Of a stretch of DNA of 41,849 bases, positions 8,290 through 16,508 are shown piece after piece; the stretch's first letter is position 1, and the number at the start of each line of letters is the position of its first letter. The stretch lies in assembly GCF_001426685.1 (NCBI RefSeq), contig NZ_LMFB01000030.1, positions 1-41,849 on the forward strand, given 5' to 3'. This stretch comes from Rhizobium sp. Root483D2 (GTDB taxonomy: Bacteria; Pseudomonadota; Alphaproteobacteria; Rhizobiales; Rhizobiaceae). The translations under genes and the position numbers were made by a program. The notes beneath the pieces are model-generated. The model worked only from the letters and a program-made list of their open reading frames with translations, did no database searches and was not told where the DNA came from.

Positions 8290-9228
8290 TCATTGCAGTC
8301 TCGGATGCACCACGTCAGCGTTCTCGCCTTTCTGTGCACTAGCCAGATATATTTCCTCAATGTTTTGAGAGAGATTTCGGTCGAATTCGGCGTTCGGCAT
8401 GGAAACACGTAGATTCTCAAACAGAGCCCGCGAGAAGCTTCCAATCACCCCGGTGTTCTCTCTGAGTTTTTCACAAGCGACCTTTAGACTATAGCCCCCG
8501 GATAAGGCAAAAACTCGGGCAACCTTGGGATGCTCGACAAGGGCTGCGTAGAGATCCGGCTGACTTGGCAAAGTAAGCTTCAATATGACCTGCGTTCCAT
8601 GAGCAAGTTCGGAAAGGTTCTTGAGGATTTCCTTTACCAATATGTCTTCGGCAATCGCCTTATCCGGGCTGCTGACGAGAACCTCAGGCTCGATAATCGG
8701 GATCAATCCACTCTTTAAGATCGTCGATGCCACGTCAAATTGTTGCCTGACAGCAGCAGAAATCCCTTTTCCGGACGCTGAATGCACGACCGAGCGCATT
8801 TTCGTCCCAAGGCATCCCTTTTCCAACGCGCGCTCAAGCAAATTGCTAAGATTTGAAATGGGCTTCATCAATTGAACGCCATCGTGCTCGGCTTCTCGAC
8901 CGCTGTCGACCTTCAGAAAGGAGAAGATTCCGCGATCTTCCCAAAGGTATGCCGGGATTGATTTGGCGCCGATGGAGCGATCCATGGTGTGTTCGAATAA
9001 GATGGCGCCAATTACACGTTCGCTCGAGAATGTGGGGGCGGTCATTATCCTCACGCGCATCGCATGGATAAGTTCAAGCATTTCCATTTCGCCCTGATAG
9101 GCTGTATTCGATATACCATATGAGCTCAAGGCTTCAGGGGTAGACCCTCCACTTTGATCGAGCGCTGCGATAACCCCGGGTGTTGAAGTCAGCCGAGCGG
9201 CCATTTCTTTGCGGGTTTCCGTATCCAT
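8290..9228 (-). CDS. Fructose-bisphosphate aldolase, class I
   Basis: The 312-residue product has the full class I (Schiff-base) aldolase pattern: ALDQSGGST at about 22-30, FLKVDSGREAEHDGVQLMK at about 104-122, IIEPEVLV at 178-185, and VILKLTLP at 214-221 with the probable Schiff-base lysine at K217. The phosphate-binding ALSGGYS follows. It resembles the short bacterial Fda type of Firmicutes more than the longer FbaB type. The enzyme reversibly cleaves fructose 1,6-bisphosphate to glyceraldehyde 3-phosphate and dihydroxyacetone phosphate in the cytoplasm. A GAAGGG ribosome site precedes the start. It lies downstream of a GNAT gene on the same strand with 130 bases between, so co-transcription is uncertain. 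Confidence 0.93.
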   Translation of the reverse strand: MDTETRKEMAARLTSTPGVIAALDQSGGSTPEALSSYGISNTAYQGEMEMLELIHAMRVRIMTAPTFSSERVIGAILFEHTMDRSIGAKSIPAYLWEDRGIFSFLKVDSGREAEHDGVQLMKPISNLSNLLERALEKGCLGTKMRSVVHSASGKGISAAVRQQFDVASTILKSGLIPIIEPEVLVSSPDKAIAEDILVKEILKNLSELAHGTQVILKLTLPSQPDLYAALVEHPKVARVFALSGGYSLKVACEKLRENTGVIGSFSRALFENLRVSMPNAEFDRNLSQNIEEIYLASAQKGENADVVHPRLQ

Positions 9229-9309
9229 GCGTACTTTCCCTTCAGGTCGAACAGAAACTTTGAGGAGTGGCTCAGCAAGAGCTACCGCGTGTCCTCGCGC
9301 CAGTGTGCC

Positions 9310-9321
9310 CCCGCCGGCGGG
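9310..9321. repeat. GC-rich perfect palindrome between GNAT and aldolase genes
   Basis: CCCGCCGGCGGG is a perfect 12-base palindrome lying about 40 bases after the acetyltransferase stop. It could fold as a short stem in the transcript but has no loop or T-run, so termination is not established. Confidence 0.3.
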
Positions 9322-9358
9322 TAGATGGTGGGCGGGCCTATCGAGTAAGATTGCGATC

Positions 9359-10174
9359 TCACAACTTGAAGTTCTTCCGGTGAAAGGCGTGCCGGAAGCC
9401 TACTTTCCTAAGGTTATCGAAGGAAATATTAGGCTCTCCACCTACAGGTGCCAATGTCTCGACGGCAAATATCGACACGCCGTTGCTGAGCCCTTGTTCG
9501 ACACGGCTTTTGATTAGCGCTTTTTGAACGCCACGATTTCGGAACTCCGGAAGTGTAGTGCCCCCGCCTAACCATGCGTAGGTGCCAGACTGATACATGG
9601 CGGCTGTGCCGACTGGATTGTCGTGATCCAGGGCAAAAAAACACGACCAGCCTACTTTTCCGACGATCGAAGACCACAGGCTCGTCAGGGCCGATGGAAA
9701 GTTAAAGCCTTTGCACACCATCGATCCAAAGAGCATGGCTTCCTCGACACGAACGAGCCGCGTTCGGAAATAGTTGGGCTCCAAGAGGTTCACTGACGAG
9801 CCGTCGTAGACAAGCTTCGCCCAGCCGACACCGTACTCGAGAAGACCCTTGGCGAGGATCCAGTCTTTAGTCCCGGCCGAAGCCTTATCTATATTTACCT
9901 GGAGAAACCGGTGGCCGGTCTTTCCAATCATCCACCCATAGGCTTCCTCAAGATCCTTCACGGAGCTCAGTCCCAATACACGGTTCAGACCGATCGCCGG
10001 CGCGCTTGGCAGTGAGATTGCGCATCCACGGTTGATGGGCAGGCATTCAAAATGCTCTTCGGCTTTGAGCGTTGCCGGTGAGACATTGTACAGATCAACG
10101 AAGGCTTTGGCCTCGATAGCCTCTTCTTCTGCCGGAGATGAATGTTGTGAAAAATGCGAATTCAAATTGACCAT
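9359..10174 (-). CDS. GNAT-family N-acetyltransferase
   Basis: The 271-residue protein has an N-terminal lobe (about 1-140) without a strong signature and a C-terminal GNAT fold. The acetyl-CoA-binding motif A is clear: WLGGGTTLPEFRNRGVQKAL, with the R-N-R-G-V-Q-K loop that holds the pyrophosphate, at roughly residues 205-224. A preceding strand ends in GTAAMYQSG. A late segment, NLRKVGFRHAFHRKNF, is typical of the C-terminal beta strand. Such enzymes transfer an acetyl group from acetyl-CoA to an amine; the acceptor cannot be told. The start at 10174 has no strong ribosome site. Confidence 0.85.
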   Translation of the reverse strand: MVNLNSHFSQHSSPAEEEAIEAKAFVDLYNVSPATLKAEEHFECLPINRGCAISLPSAPAIGLNRVLGLSSVKDLEEAYGWMIGKTGHRFLQVNIDKASAGTKDWILAKGLLEYGVGWAKLVYDGSSVNLLEPNYFRTRLVRVEEAMLFGSMVCKGFNFPSALTSLWSSIVGKVGWSCFFALDHDNPVGTAAMYQSGTYAWLGGGTTLPEFRNRGVQKALIKSRVEQGLSNGVSIFAVETLAPVGGEPNISFDNLRKVGFRHAFHRKNFKL

Positions 10175-10213
10175 GCCGCTGTCTTTGACTGATGGAGATG
10201 GAAACGAGGTCGA

Positions 10214-10686
10214 TCAGAAACCAAGCTCGCTGAGCCCCGGGTGGTCGTCGGGCCTACGGCCGAGGGGCCAGTGAAAGCGACGGTTTTCTACGCGGGTCGG
10301 CAGGTCGTTAATGCAGGCGTATCGCTTGCGCATCAGGCCACTGTCACTAAACTCCCAGTTCTCGTTGCCGAAAGATCGAAACCAATTGCCGCTGTCGTCG
10401 TGCCACTCATATGCAAACCTGACGGCAATCCTGTCGCCGTCGAACGCCCACAATTCTTTGATGAGACGGTAGTCGAGCTCCCGCCGCCACTTTCCTGCAA
10501 GAAAAGCAACGATTGCCTCCCGGCCATTGACGAACTCGGCGCGGTTACGCCACTGACTATCATCTGTGTAAGCCAACGCGACCGTGCCCGGGTCCCGGCT
10601 GTTCCAGCCATCTTCGGCAAGCCGCACCTTTCGGCAGCAGTCTCTGATGTAAACGGGGGCAGAGGCGGTCTTTGAGCGTCAGTCAT
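10214..10686 (-). pseudogene. DUF1348 (NTF2-like) gene with a one-base frameshift
   Basis: Two frames together give a complete DUF1348 protein. The ATG at 10686 yields [19 protein letters not shown], the standard family N-terminus. The rest ([12 protein letters not shown], then [32 protein letters not shown] and the ending [18 protein letters not shown]) is in another frame reaching 10214. The shift is at the T-run 10629-10631 (AAA on the coding strand), where one extra A would restore the family reading EKVRL. The family has a small cone-shaped NTF2-like fold of unknown function. The ATG overlaps the stop of the PNPOx-family gene upstream (ATGA), so the two were translationally coupled. A genuine mutation or a homopolymer sequencing error are both possible; an internal GTG at 10627 could give a truncated product. 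Confidence 0.88.
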
Positions 10687-11306
10687 TTGGAGCTTCCTTC
10701 TGATTTTGCCCGAAGCGCAGCATTTTCAGCTTCCAACTGTTGCAGCTTTTGACGAAGCGGTGCGACTGCTTGCTCAACCTGCTGTTCGGTATAGCGGGGA
10801 ATAATGTGCTGTGGACAGTTCCAGTCGTATGCTTCGAGCCGGAGCTTAAATATCCGCTCTGCCCGGCCCCTGTACGTCGCGTCTGACACGAGATCAGTGA
10901 GTGATTGGTCGGCATCGAGCGTCAGCCGCTCGACATGGGCATAAATCTTGAGCCGGGTCCGTTGGACATAGTCCATTAGGAACAGACAGGCGCGGTCGTT
11001 GGCTGCGAAATTCCCTGCGCTGATGTACTGGCGGTTTCCGCGATAGTCGGCAAATGCCATCGTTTGCGGATCAACAACCTTGAGGAAACCGGTTCTCCCA
11101 CCACGATGTTGAACGTACGGCCAACCTGTTTCCGACACAGACGCGATATAGAAGCTGTCGCGCGTAGCGATGAAAGCGATCTCGTTCTCCGTCAAAGTAT
11201 CCGATGGACGATCGTGCTCGCCCAGCCATATCTGGTCCACCCCCATATCCGCCTGCGCGGCTCGGACGCTCGGTGTCACGGCGACTTCCAGAAAGTGGTA
11301 CGGCAT
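10683..11306 (-). CDS. Pyridoxamine 5'-phosphate oxidase-family protein
   Basis: The 207-residue product has the split-barrel flavin-binding fold: a helical N-terminal stretch (TENEIAFIATRDSFYIASVS), then GWPYVQHRGGRTGFLKVVD, TMAFADYRGNRQYISAGN and RACLFLMDY, all typical of the PNPOx-like family. The C-terminal part includes WNCPQHIIPRYTEQQVEQA and ends in a coiled-coil-like tail (LRQKLQQLEAENAALR) unlike classical PdxH. It is therefore probably an FMN- or F420-type oxidoreductase of unknown substrate, not the vitamin B6 enzyme. A strong GGAGGCGAGGG ribosome site precedes the start. Its stop overlaps the DUF1348 start. Confidence 0.9.
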   Translation of the reverse strand: MPYHFLEVAVTPSVRAAQADMGVDQIWLGEHDRPSDTLTENEIAFIATRDSFYIASVSETGWPYVQHRGGRTGFLKVVDPQTMAFADYRGNRQYISAGNFAANDRACLFLMDYVQRTRLKIYAHVERLTLDADQSLTDLVSDATYRGRAERIFKLRLEAYDWNCPQHIIPRYTEQQVEQAVAPLRQKLQQLEAENAALRAKSEGSSK

Positions 11307-11328
11307 CCCTCGCCTCCAAACTTGCGCA

Positions 11329-11355
11329 GGCCCGCATCTGTGAACAATGCGGGCC
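11329..11355 (-). terminator. Strong hairpin between MBL and PNPOx genes
   Basis: Perfect nine-base arms GGCCCGCAT and ATGCGGGCC enclose a nine-base loop. It lies about 40 bases after the MBL gene stop and 23 bases before the next start on the same strand. There is no T-run after it in the minus direction, so it may be a Rho-type or weak terminator, or an mRNA processing structure rather than a classical intrinsic terminator. Confidence 0.5.
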
Positions 11356-11394
11356 CTGATCTATCTTCAGACGACCAATCGTTCGGCTAAAGGA

Positions 11395-12381
11395 TCAGTC
11401 TTGCAAGGCCCAGTCGGCGACTTCCCAGCGCATCTGACCACGATCGGAGACCACGCGACCAAGACCGGGGAACGGCATATGGGTCGCAGCAATCAGCGCA
11501 CCTTCCGAGGCAGCTAGTGGGAAGAAGCGATCGCGCATGGCTTTCGCGGCAGCCTGATCCTGTTCAAACAAGAAGAAGACGTCTGTTGCAGCGGGATGGA
11601 CGACCGGGAAAATCATGTCGGAAACCATGATCAGGCTCTTGCCGCCATCCTCGATGCGGACGCCAATATGGCCAGGCGTATGGCCGGTCAGGTCGACAAT
11701 CGAGACGCCTGGAACGATCTCGCGTTCTCCGTCGATCGCTTGCAGATTCGGATAGAGGCGCACCACCTCTTCAGCCATCTTGAAGCTGGGCTGCAGGAAA
11801 TCAGGCGCCCCATTGCGCTTAGCCCGGTCGGTCCAGTGCTTGACGTCACGGCGGTCTATATAGACCTCGGCATCGGGGTAATTCTTCTTACCGCCGAGTA
11901 CCAAACCGCCCATGTGGTCCTGGTGCATATGGGTCACGATCACAGCATCAATCTGGCTCGGCTTCAGACCGAGCGTGGCCAGCGCCCGCGGGAGATGCCC
12001 GGTTTCCCCGATGGAACCTGCAGCGCCGGCATCGATGAGGATGCGTTGCTTACCGTCCTCTACGAGGTATTGATTGAACAGGAAACGTACCCCGCCGGGT
12101 CTGCCCGTAAACTGGGAGTTCGCGACCTTTTCCACTTCGGAGGCTGAGCGTCCGGGGAAGTAGTTGTAGGGCATATCAGCATACCCATCCGTCAGTGCCG
12201 TTATCGTAAAGCGTCCGACATGAACCTGGGCGAACGGCGTTGTTGCGACCGGCTTTCGGGCAGCCTTGGGTGTTGCAGCCTGAGCAGTTAAGTCGCCGAG
12301 CAGACTTCCGCCGAGTACGGTTCCTCCGACGAGCCCAAGAGGCAGTGCGCTCGCGAAAGCGCGGCGTGAAAGCTGAGGCAT
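11395..12381 (-). CDS. MBL-fold metallo-hydrolase, probable Tat export
   Basis: I choose the ATG at 12381 (MPQLSRRAFA) because GGAG lies six bases upstream and the protein then begins with a Tat-like signal: SRRAFA followed by a hydrophobic stretch and an AQA-type cleavage site near residue 35. An upstream ATG at 12453 would add 24 polar residues. The metallo-beta-lactamase core shows THMHQDHMGG at about 150-159 (HxHxDH, dinuclear metal site), then DLTGHTPGHIG, MVSDMI and AATHMPFPG supplying further ligands. This fits the lactonase/hydrolase-like subgroup, acting in the periplasm if exported. The substrate is unknown. It precedes the PNPOx and DUF1348 genes on the same strand with a hairpin between. 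Confidence 0.9.
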   Translation of the reverse strand: MPQLSRRAFASALPLGLVGGTVLGGSLLGDLTAQAATPKAARKPVATTPFAQVHVGRFTITALTDGYADMPYNYFPGRSASEVEKVANSQFTGRPGGVRFLFNQYLVEDGKQRILIDAGAAGSIGETGHLPRALATLGLKPSQIDAVIVTHMHQDHMGGLVLGGKKNYPDAEVYIDRRDVKHWTDRAKRNGAPDFLQPSFKMAEEVVRLYPNLQAIDGEREIVPGVSIVDLTGHTPGHIGVRIEDGGKSLIMVSDMIFPVVHPAATDVFFLFEQDQAAAKAMRDRFFPLAASEGALIAATHMPFPGLGRVVSDRGQMRWEVADWALQD

Positions 12382-12503
12382 GCCATTCTCCTCTGATTGG
12401 GTCGCTGATACTTGTGATGTCTGTGAGGGTTTCGGCGTAAGAAAGTTGCGCATCGTGTTCCCCTAGTCGGTGATTGATGTTGGACAGCAGCCTACGCTCA
12501 GCA

Positions 12504-13223
12504 TCAGCTTTGCCGGTTCGGCTCAGCTGCTGTTTTAATAAGCGCTACGACTTCTTCAGGTTGGGACAGCATTACTGCATGGCTGCTGCTGACCTCTACG
12601 ACCGTGGCTCCTGCGCGCGCGGCCATTGCCGCCTGCGCTTGAGCTGGAATCATTCGATCTTCCGTTGCGAGCAAGTAAAAGGATGGCTTGGCTTTCCATG
12701 CCGCAGAGGTGATCTTGCCCTGGACCGCTTCAAGGCCCCAAGGCCTCTGGGCGGCAGCCATGAACTGCGCTTCGGCGGGATCTATGTCGGCCGAGAATGC
12801 GGCCGCAAACTTCTGCGGATCGATTTTGATGAAGCCATCCTTCGGCGGAAGGAGTGGGGCTTTCTCCGCACCAGGGACCTCTTGCGAAGCAAGGTCGAAG
12901 ACGGACTCCCCGGCTTTCGGAACGAAGGCTGCCAGATAAACGAGACTCACGACCTTTTCTTCGCTCCCTGCCTCCGTAATGACGGCACCACCATAAGAAT
13001 GCCCGACAAGCACAACCGGGTGTGAAGCCTCTGCGATCACACCCTTCGTGCGCTCAACATCTTGGGCAAAGGTGACTGCGGAATTTTGCACGACAAGGAC
13101 TTCATAACCGTCTTGCGACAAGTTCTCGTAGACCTTCCGCCAACCGGAAGCATCGACAAATGCACCGTGCACGAGCACAACCGAAACGGGTTTGGATGAT
13201 TGGTTCGAACGATCTAGGGTCAT
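12504..13223 (-). CDS. Alpha/beta hydrolase
   Basis: I start at the ATG at 13223, which follows GGAG; an upstream in-frame start at 13253 is possible. The 239-residue protein is a compact alpha/beta hydrolase: VLVHGAFVDASGWRKV (oxyanion-hole HG at about 19-20), nucleophile elbow GHSYGG with S76, an acidic residue in LLATEDRMIP, and the catalytic histidine in VSSSHAVMLSQP. It resembles the small cytoplasmic esterase/salicylate-esterase-like group in rhizobia. There is no signal peptide. It faces the sensor kinase gene across a 300-base divergent promoter region that carries two dyads, suggesting control by that two-component system. Confidence 0.92.
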   Translation of the reverse strand: MTLDRSNQSSKPVSVVLVHGAFVDASGWRKVYENLSQDGYEVLVVQNSAVTFAQDVERTKGVIAEASHPVVLVGHSYGGAVITEAGSEEKVVSLVYLAAFVPKAGESVFDLASQEVPGAEKAPLLPPKDGFIKIDPQKFAAAFSADIDPAEAQFMAAAQRPWGLEAVQGKITSAAWKAKPSFYLLATEDRMIPAQAQAAMAARAGATVVEVSSSHAVMLSQPEEVVALIKTAAEPNRQS

Positions 13224-13384
13224 TACGCGATCTCCGGGTGACATCATTTTCACTGTTCTGACCGCGAAAGCCCAACATCGTCGAGTTTTGGGCGGATATG
13301 CATTGCCGTCGATGAGTGTGGTGGTTTTGCTAAGGAGGGGCTCCCTTCTCGCTTGACTGATATCTTAGGGCTGATTGGGCCAAC

Positions 13385-13396
13385 TCTCAATTGAGA
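13385..13396. promoter_or_regulatory. Perfect palindrome in the divergent promoter region
   Basis: TCTCAATTGAGA is a perfect 12-base palindrome, about 160 bases upstream of the hydrolase start and 130 bases upstream of the kinase start. It may be an operator for either gene. Confidence 0.4.
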
Positions 13397-13433
13397 CCAT
13401 GATCTCTTCGGACTAGACGAAGGGACTGCAGAA

Positions 13434-13449
13434 ATAGACCTTGGTCTAT
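13434..13449. promoter_or_regulatory. 7-2-7 dyad, candidate response-regulator site
   Basis: The perfect arms ATAGACC and GGTCTAT are separated by two bases. This 7-2-7 geometry is the one used by NarL/NarP-type regulators, although the bases differ from the E. coli heptamer. The site lies about 80 bases before the kinase start, and the operon encodes a regulator with a LuxR/NarL-type helix-turn-helix. Confidence 0.5.
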
Positions 13450-13527
13450 AAATCTCAGCTAACCTAAAATCGCAAAACAGAGTATTTTTAGCCGCGCACC
13501 AGCGTTACAAGCAGCCGGGGAGCAGAC

Positions 13528-15429
13528 TTGGAACACCCAATACACACTGACGCGATCATAGACATGATCCCGGCAATGGCTTGGTCGACAACATCCGATG
13601 GAATGCTGGATTTCGCCAATCAGCATTTCCTCGAATACGTCGGCCTGTCGCTTACTGACATTGCAGGCGAGAATTTTTACCGCCTCTTCCACCCCGACGA
13701 TCTCGAGCATCTCGCAGCTGCGTGGTGGAACATCATGACTTCCAAGACTGCCAAGGAAGTCGAGGGGCGGATCAAGCGTGCAGACGGTGTGTTCCGGTGG
13801 TGTAGTCTTCGGCAAAAGCCGCGGTTCGATCCGGAAGGAACCGTCGTCAGATGGTACGGCGTGGTCCTCGATATCGAGGACCGTAGGCAAGCAGAGGATG
13901 CGCTCAAGGAAACGAAGGCCGCGCTTGCAGCGAGTGAGCAAAATCTTCGGCTCATTATCGACTCGCTTCCAGTTCTCGTCTGGTCGGCGCGGCCAGATGG
14001 CAGCGCGGACTTCGTCAACAAAAGCTGGCTTGATTATGCCGGGCTACCCGCTGAGCGAATTCTAGATTGGGGCTTTTTGGACCTATACCACCCCGAAGAC
14101 ATCCCTGAGATGGTCGAGATCTGGAAGAGAGACCTTGAGAGTTCAGACCACACGCAGCTGAAGGGTCGCATTCTCGGCGCGGATGGCCGGTATCGATGGT
14201 TCTACTTCTCTGGTCGAAAGCTGGAGGATGCCAACGGCATCGTACGCTGGTTCGGTGTGAACATCGACATTGAAGATCTGCAATGCGCCGAGAACGCCTT
14301 GCGCGCGAGCGAGACGGCACTCAGAGAGAGCGAGCACAAGCTATCCCTGATCATCAACACGATCCCTGCCATGGCTTGGTCATGCACCCCCGACGGGCGG
14401 CTTGAGTATTGGAATAAAAACCTTATCGATTTCGTCGGCCTTCCATTCGAAGAAATTGTCGATTTCGGCTTTTATCGGATGTTTCACCCTGATGACGTTG
14501 AGCGCATGCGAGCGAGTTGGGAGGAAGTCGTTGCCACCAAACGGCCTAATCCGGTCGACGCTCGCATCAGAAGGTTCGATGGCGAGTACAGGTGGTTCAA
14601 CCTACGGCAAAACCCGTTGCTGGATGCGGATGGGAACGTCGTTCGGTGGTATGGCGTCGTCGTCGATATAGAGGACCGCAAGCGAGCCGAAGAGTCGCTT
14701 CGCCAGAGCCAAAGCGATCTGGCGCACGTTACCCGCCTGACCACGATCGGCGAACTAGCCGTCTCCATAGCCCACGAGATAAATCAGCCGCTCATGGCGA
14801 TAGTAACCAACGCCGGAACCTGCCTTCGGTGGCTGCAAGAGGGGCAGACGGATCTCGAACAGGCACGCCTCGCCGCAGATCGCGTTGTGCATGACGGCCA
14901 TCGCGCCGGGGAGATTGTCTCCAGCATACGCTCAATGGCTCAGAGAGCTCCGGTGCGGATGGAGAGGACCGACTTCAATAGCGCGCTTCGTGACGTGCTT
15001 TTTCTTCTGCGCGCAGAACTGCAATCGCGAGGTTTGGAGGTCGTCACGAATCTTTCGCCACACCCTCTCTATGTCCTGGGGGATCGCACGCAGTTGCAGC
15101 AGGTTCTTCTCAACCTGATCATTAATAGCGCTGAAGCGACACATCATGGCGCAGAAGCCACCATCAGGATCCATTGTACGCAACGCCAAGAGGGTGAAGT
15201 CGAAGTCAATGTTTCTGATACGGGGCAAGGCATAGCACCCGACCAGATCGACCGGGTATTCGAGGCATTCTACACCACCAAGTCTGACGGAATAGGAATG
15301 GGCCTTTCCATATGCCGCTCCATCGTCGAGGCGCATGGAGGGCGTATCTGGGCCAAGAGCAATTATCCTACCGGAGCGTCATTCAACTTCACGCTTTCCA
15401 CCTACGAGGACACCGCCGTTGATCGATGA
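13528..15429 (+). CDS. Triple-PAS sensor histidine kinase
   Basis: The best start is a TTG at 13528, six bases after GGGGAG. The 633-residue protein contains three similar PAS-PAC modules, about residues 10-125, 140-258 and 272-392, each with the fold-3 pattern (YVGL...HPDD...RW.G...DIED). A HisKA segment follows with the phospho-accepting histidine in SIAHEINQPL (H416). The ATPase domain shows the N box LLNLIINSAEAT (N533), DTGQGI (D564) and GIGMGLS. There are no membrane helices, so it is a cytoplasmic sensor; the PAS ligand is unknown. It belongs to the FixL/NtrB-like kinase group but lacks the known heme-PAS signature. The partner regulator gene overlaps its end by 11 bases. Confidence 0.94.
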   Translation: MEHPIHTDAIIDMIPAMAWSTTSDGMLDFANQHFLEYVGLSLTDIAGENFYRLFHPDDLEHLAAAWWNIMTSKTAKEVEGRIKRADGVFRWCSLRQKPRFDPEGTVVRWYGVVLDIEDRRQAEDALKETKAALAASEQNLRLIIDSLPVLVWSARPDGSADFVNKSWLDYAGLPAERILDWGFLDLYHPEDIPEMVEIWKRDLESSDHTQLKGRILGADGRYRWFYFSGRKLEDANGIVRWFGVNIDIEDLQCAENALRASETALRESEHKLSLIINTIPAMAWSCTPDGRLEYWNKNLIDFVGLPFEEIVDFGFYRMFHPDDVERMRASWEEVVATKRPNPVDARIRRFDGEYRWFNLRQNPLLDADGNVVRWYGVVVDIEDRKRAEESLRQSQSDLAHVTRLTTIGELAVSIAHEINQPLMAIVTNAGTCLRWLQEGQTDLEQARLAADRVVHDGHRAGEIVSSIRSMAQRAPVRMERTDFNSALRDVLFLLRAELQSRGLEVVTNLSPHPLYVLGDRTQLQQVLLNLIINSAEATHHGAEATIRIHCTQRQEGEVEVNVSDTGQGIAPDQIDRVFEAFYTTKSDGIGMGLSICRSIVEAHGGRIWAKSNYPTGASFNFTLSTYEDTAVDR

Positions 15430-16039
15430 CAGGAAGAACAGGCGCCCAACGGTGATCGTCATCGATGACGATCAAAGCGTCCGCGAAGCGCTCAAGGGGC
15501 TGTTTGAATCCGTAGGACTAATTGCTGAAACACATGGCTCTGTCAGAGAGTTCCTGGCCGCAGACGATCCCGAAAAAGCCGGCTGCATCGTTCTCGACAT
15601 CCGCCTTCCCGGCCAAAGCGGACTTGAGTTTCAAGAAGCGCTGGCGCAGAGCGATCTTCCTCGATCTGTCATCCTGATAAGCGCTCACGTCGATGTGGCG
15701 ATGGCAGTGCGGGCAATGAAGGCTGGTGCCATCGACGTACTGACGAAACCAGTCCGTGAACAGGATCTGCTGGAAGCCGTAAACCGCGCAATTGCCAATG
15801 ATGCAGCGCGCCGAGAGGAAAGAACCTCGAAGACCGCCGCCCAGTTGAGATATACATCGCTTACCGAACGTGAACGCCAGATCCTGACCCTGGTCGTCGC
15901 CGGCAAGCTAAACAAGCAGATCGCCGCTGAGCTACGACTCGCGGAGCCCACCGTGAAACTTCATAGGGGTCACATGATGCGGAAGATGAAGGCGACGTCG
16001 GTCGCTGATTTGGTCAAGATCGTTGGTGGTCTATTTTAG
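15419..16039 (+). CDS. FixJ/NarL-type response regulator
   Basis: I place the start at a TTG at 15419, nine bases after GAGGA, which gives 206 residues and begins right at the receiver domain; an in-frame ATG at 15335 lies deep inside the kinase gene. The receiver has the acidic triad IDDD (D16-D18), the phospho-acceptor D60 in IVLDIRLPGQ, and K110 in VLTKPV. The C-terminal LuxR-type helix-turn-helix reads LTERERQILTLVVAGKLNKQ then AEPTVKLHRGHMMRKM. It should bind DNA as a dimer when phosphorylated by the preceding kinase. The two genes overlap and are surely co-transcribed. Likely targets are its own promoter and the divergent hydrolase gene; this is inference. Confidence 0.93.
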   Translation: MIDDRKNRRPTVIVIDDDQSVREALKGLFESVGLIAETHGSVREFLAADDPEKAGCIVLDIRLPGQSGLEFQEALAQSDLPRSVILISAHVDVAMAVRAMKAGAIDVLTKPVREQDLLEAVNRAIANDAARREERTSKTAAQLRYTSLTERERQILTLVVAGKLNKQIAAELRLAEPTVKLHRGHMMRKMKATSVADLVKIVGGLF

Positions 16040-16073
16040 CCCACCACTTAGCCGTATATCCGAGAGGTGTGGC

Positions 16074-16135
16074 GAGATGCTGTCCGCCCTGAGCGATCTT
16101 GGCTGGAACTCCAAGGTCTTGAAAGGATATGAACC
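16074..16135 (+). repeat. Diverged intergenic repeat, copy 1
   Basis: This shares two blocks with a second copy at 28965-29018: GAGATGCKGTCCGCC at the left and TCTTGAARGGATATGAACC at the right, with a diverged middle of different length. It begins 35 bases after the response regulator stop. No protein function is recognised for it. Confidence 0.5.
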
Positions 16136-16404
16136 CTGGCACTTGGCTCGGCGACACAGCTTTGGCGGAATATGCCCATGTTTCCCTCAGCTTAGAGAAG
16201 TAAACATCCGACTTTCGGCCGGAACCAATTTCGCTGCTGGGATGAAGCCATACCCCGGTTGTAGGCATGGCCGTGCGGCTTTGAGGACGCAGCGCGTTGA
16301 TTGGTCGGAAGTCAAAGATGTCTTTAAAAGCTGGTGGAGAATCGATTGATCGCGCGCTAACATTATTTGGAAAATTATTCCGATCCGACTTATTGCTTTG
16401 TTAA

Positions 16405-16500
16405 CGAGCATGGGCCATATCTCTCGTCAATAAGACCCGCCACGCCTCGGACTTAGCTTCGGCTTCGAACTGCGCACCCCGGCGGGTTTCTTTCGTTTTG
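16405..16500 (+). ncRNA. Structured RNA with terminator, abiF-like, upstream of Abi gene
   Basis: A stem of ACCCGCC (16435-16441) with GGCGGGT (16481-16487), extendable by two pairs including a wobble, encloses a 39-base interior containing the small hairpin AGC-TTCG-GCT (16455-16464). A T-rich run, TTTCTTTCGTTTT, follows directly. The layout is a structured RNA ending in an intrinsic terminator. It stops 10 bases before the ATG of an Abi_2 gene, which itself has no ribosome site. A conserved RNA motif called abiF has been described upstream of such genes. I cannot test the match, and the 5' end is a guess. Confidence 0.55.
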
Positions 16501-16508
16501 GCCATGGT

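Noticed and set aside
16117..16135. The shared TCTTGAARGGATATGAACC block read as part of a protein-coding gene (LKGYEP)
   Set aside because: The reading does not continue in conserved form in either copy and there is no start or family match, so a non-coding repeat is the simpler view.
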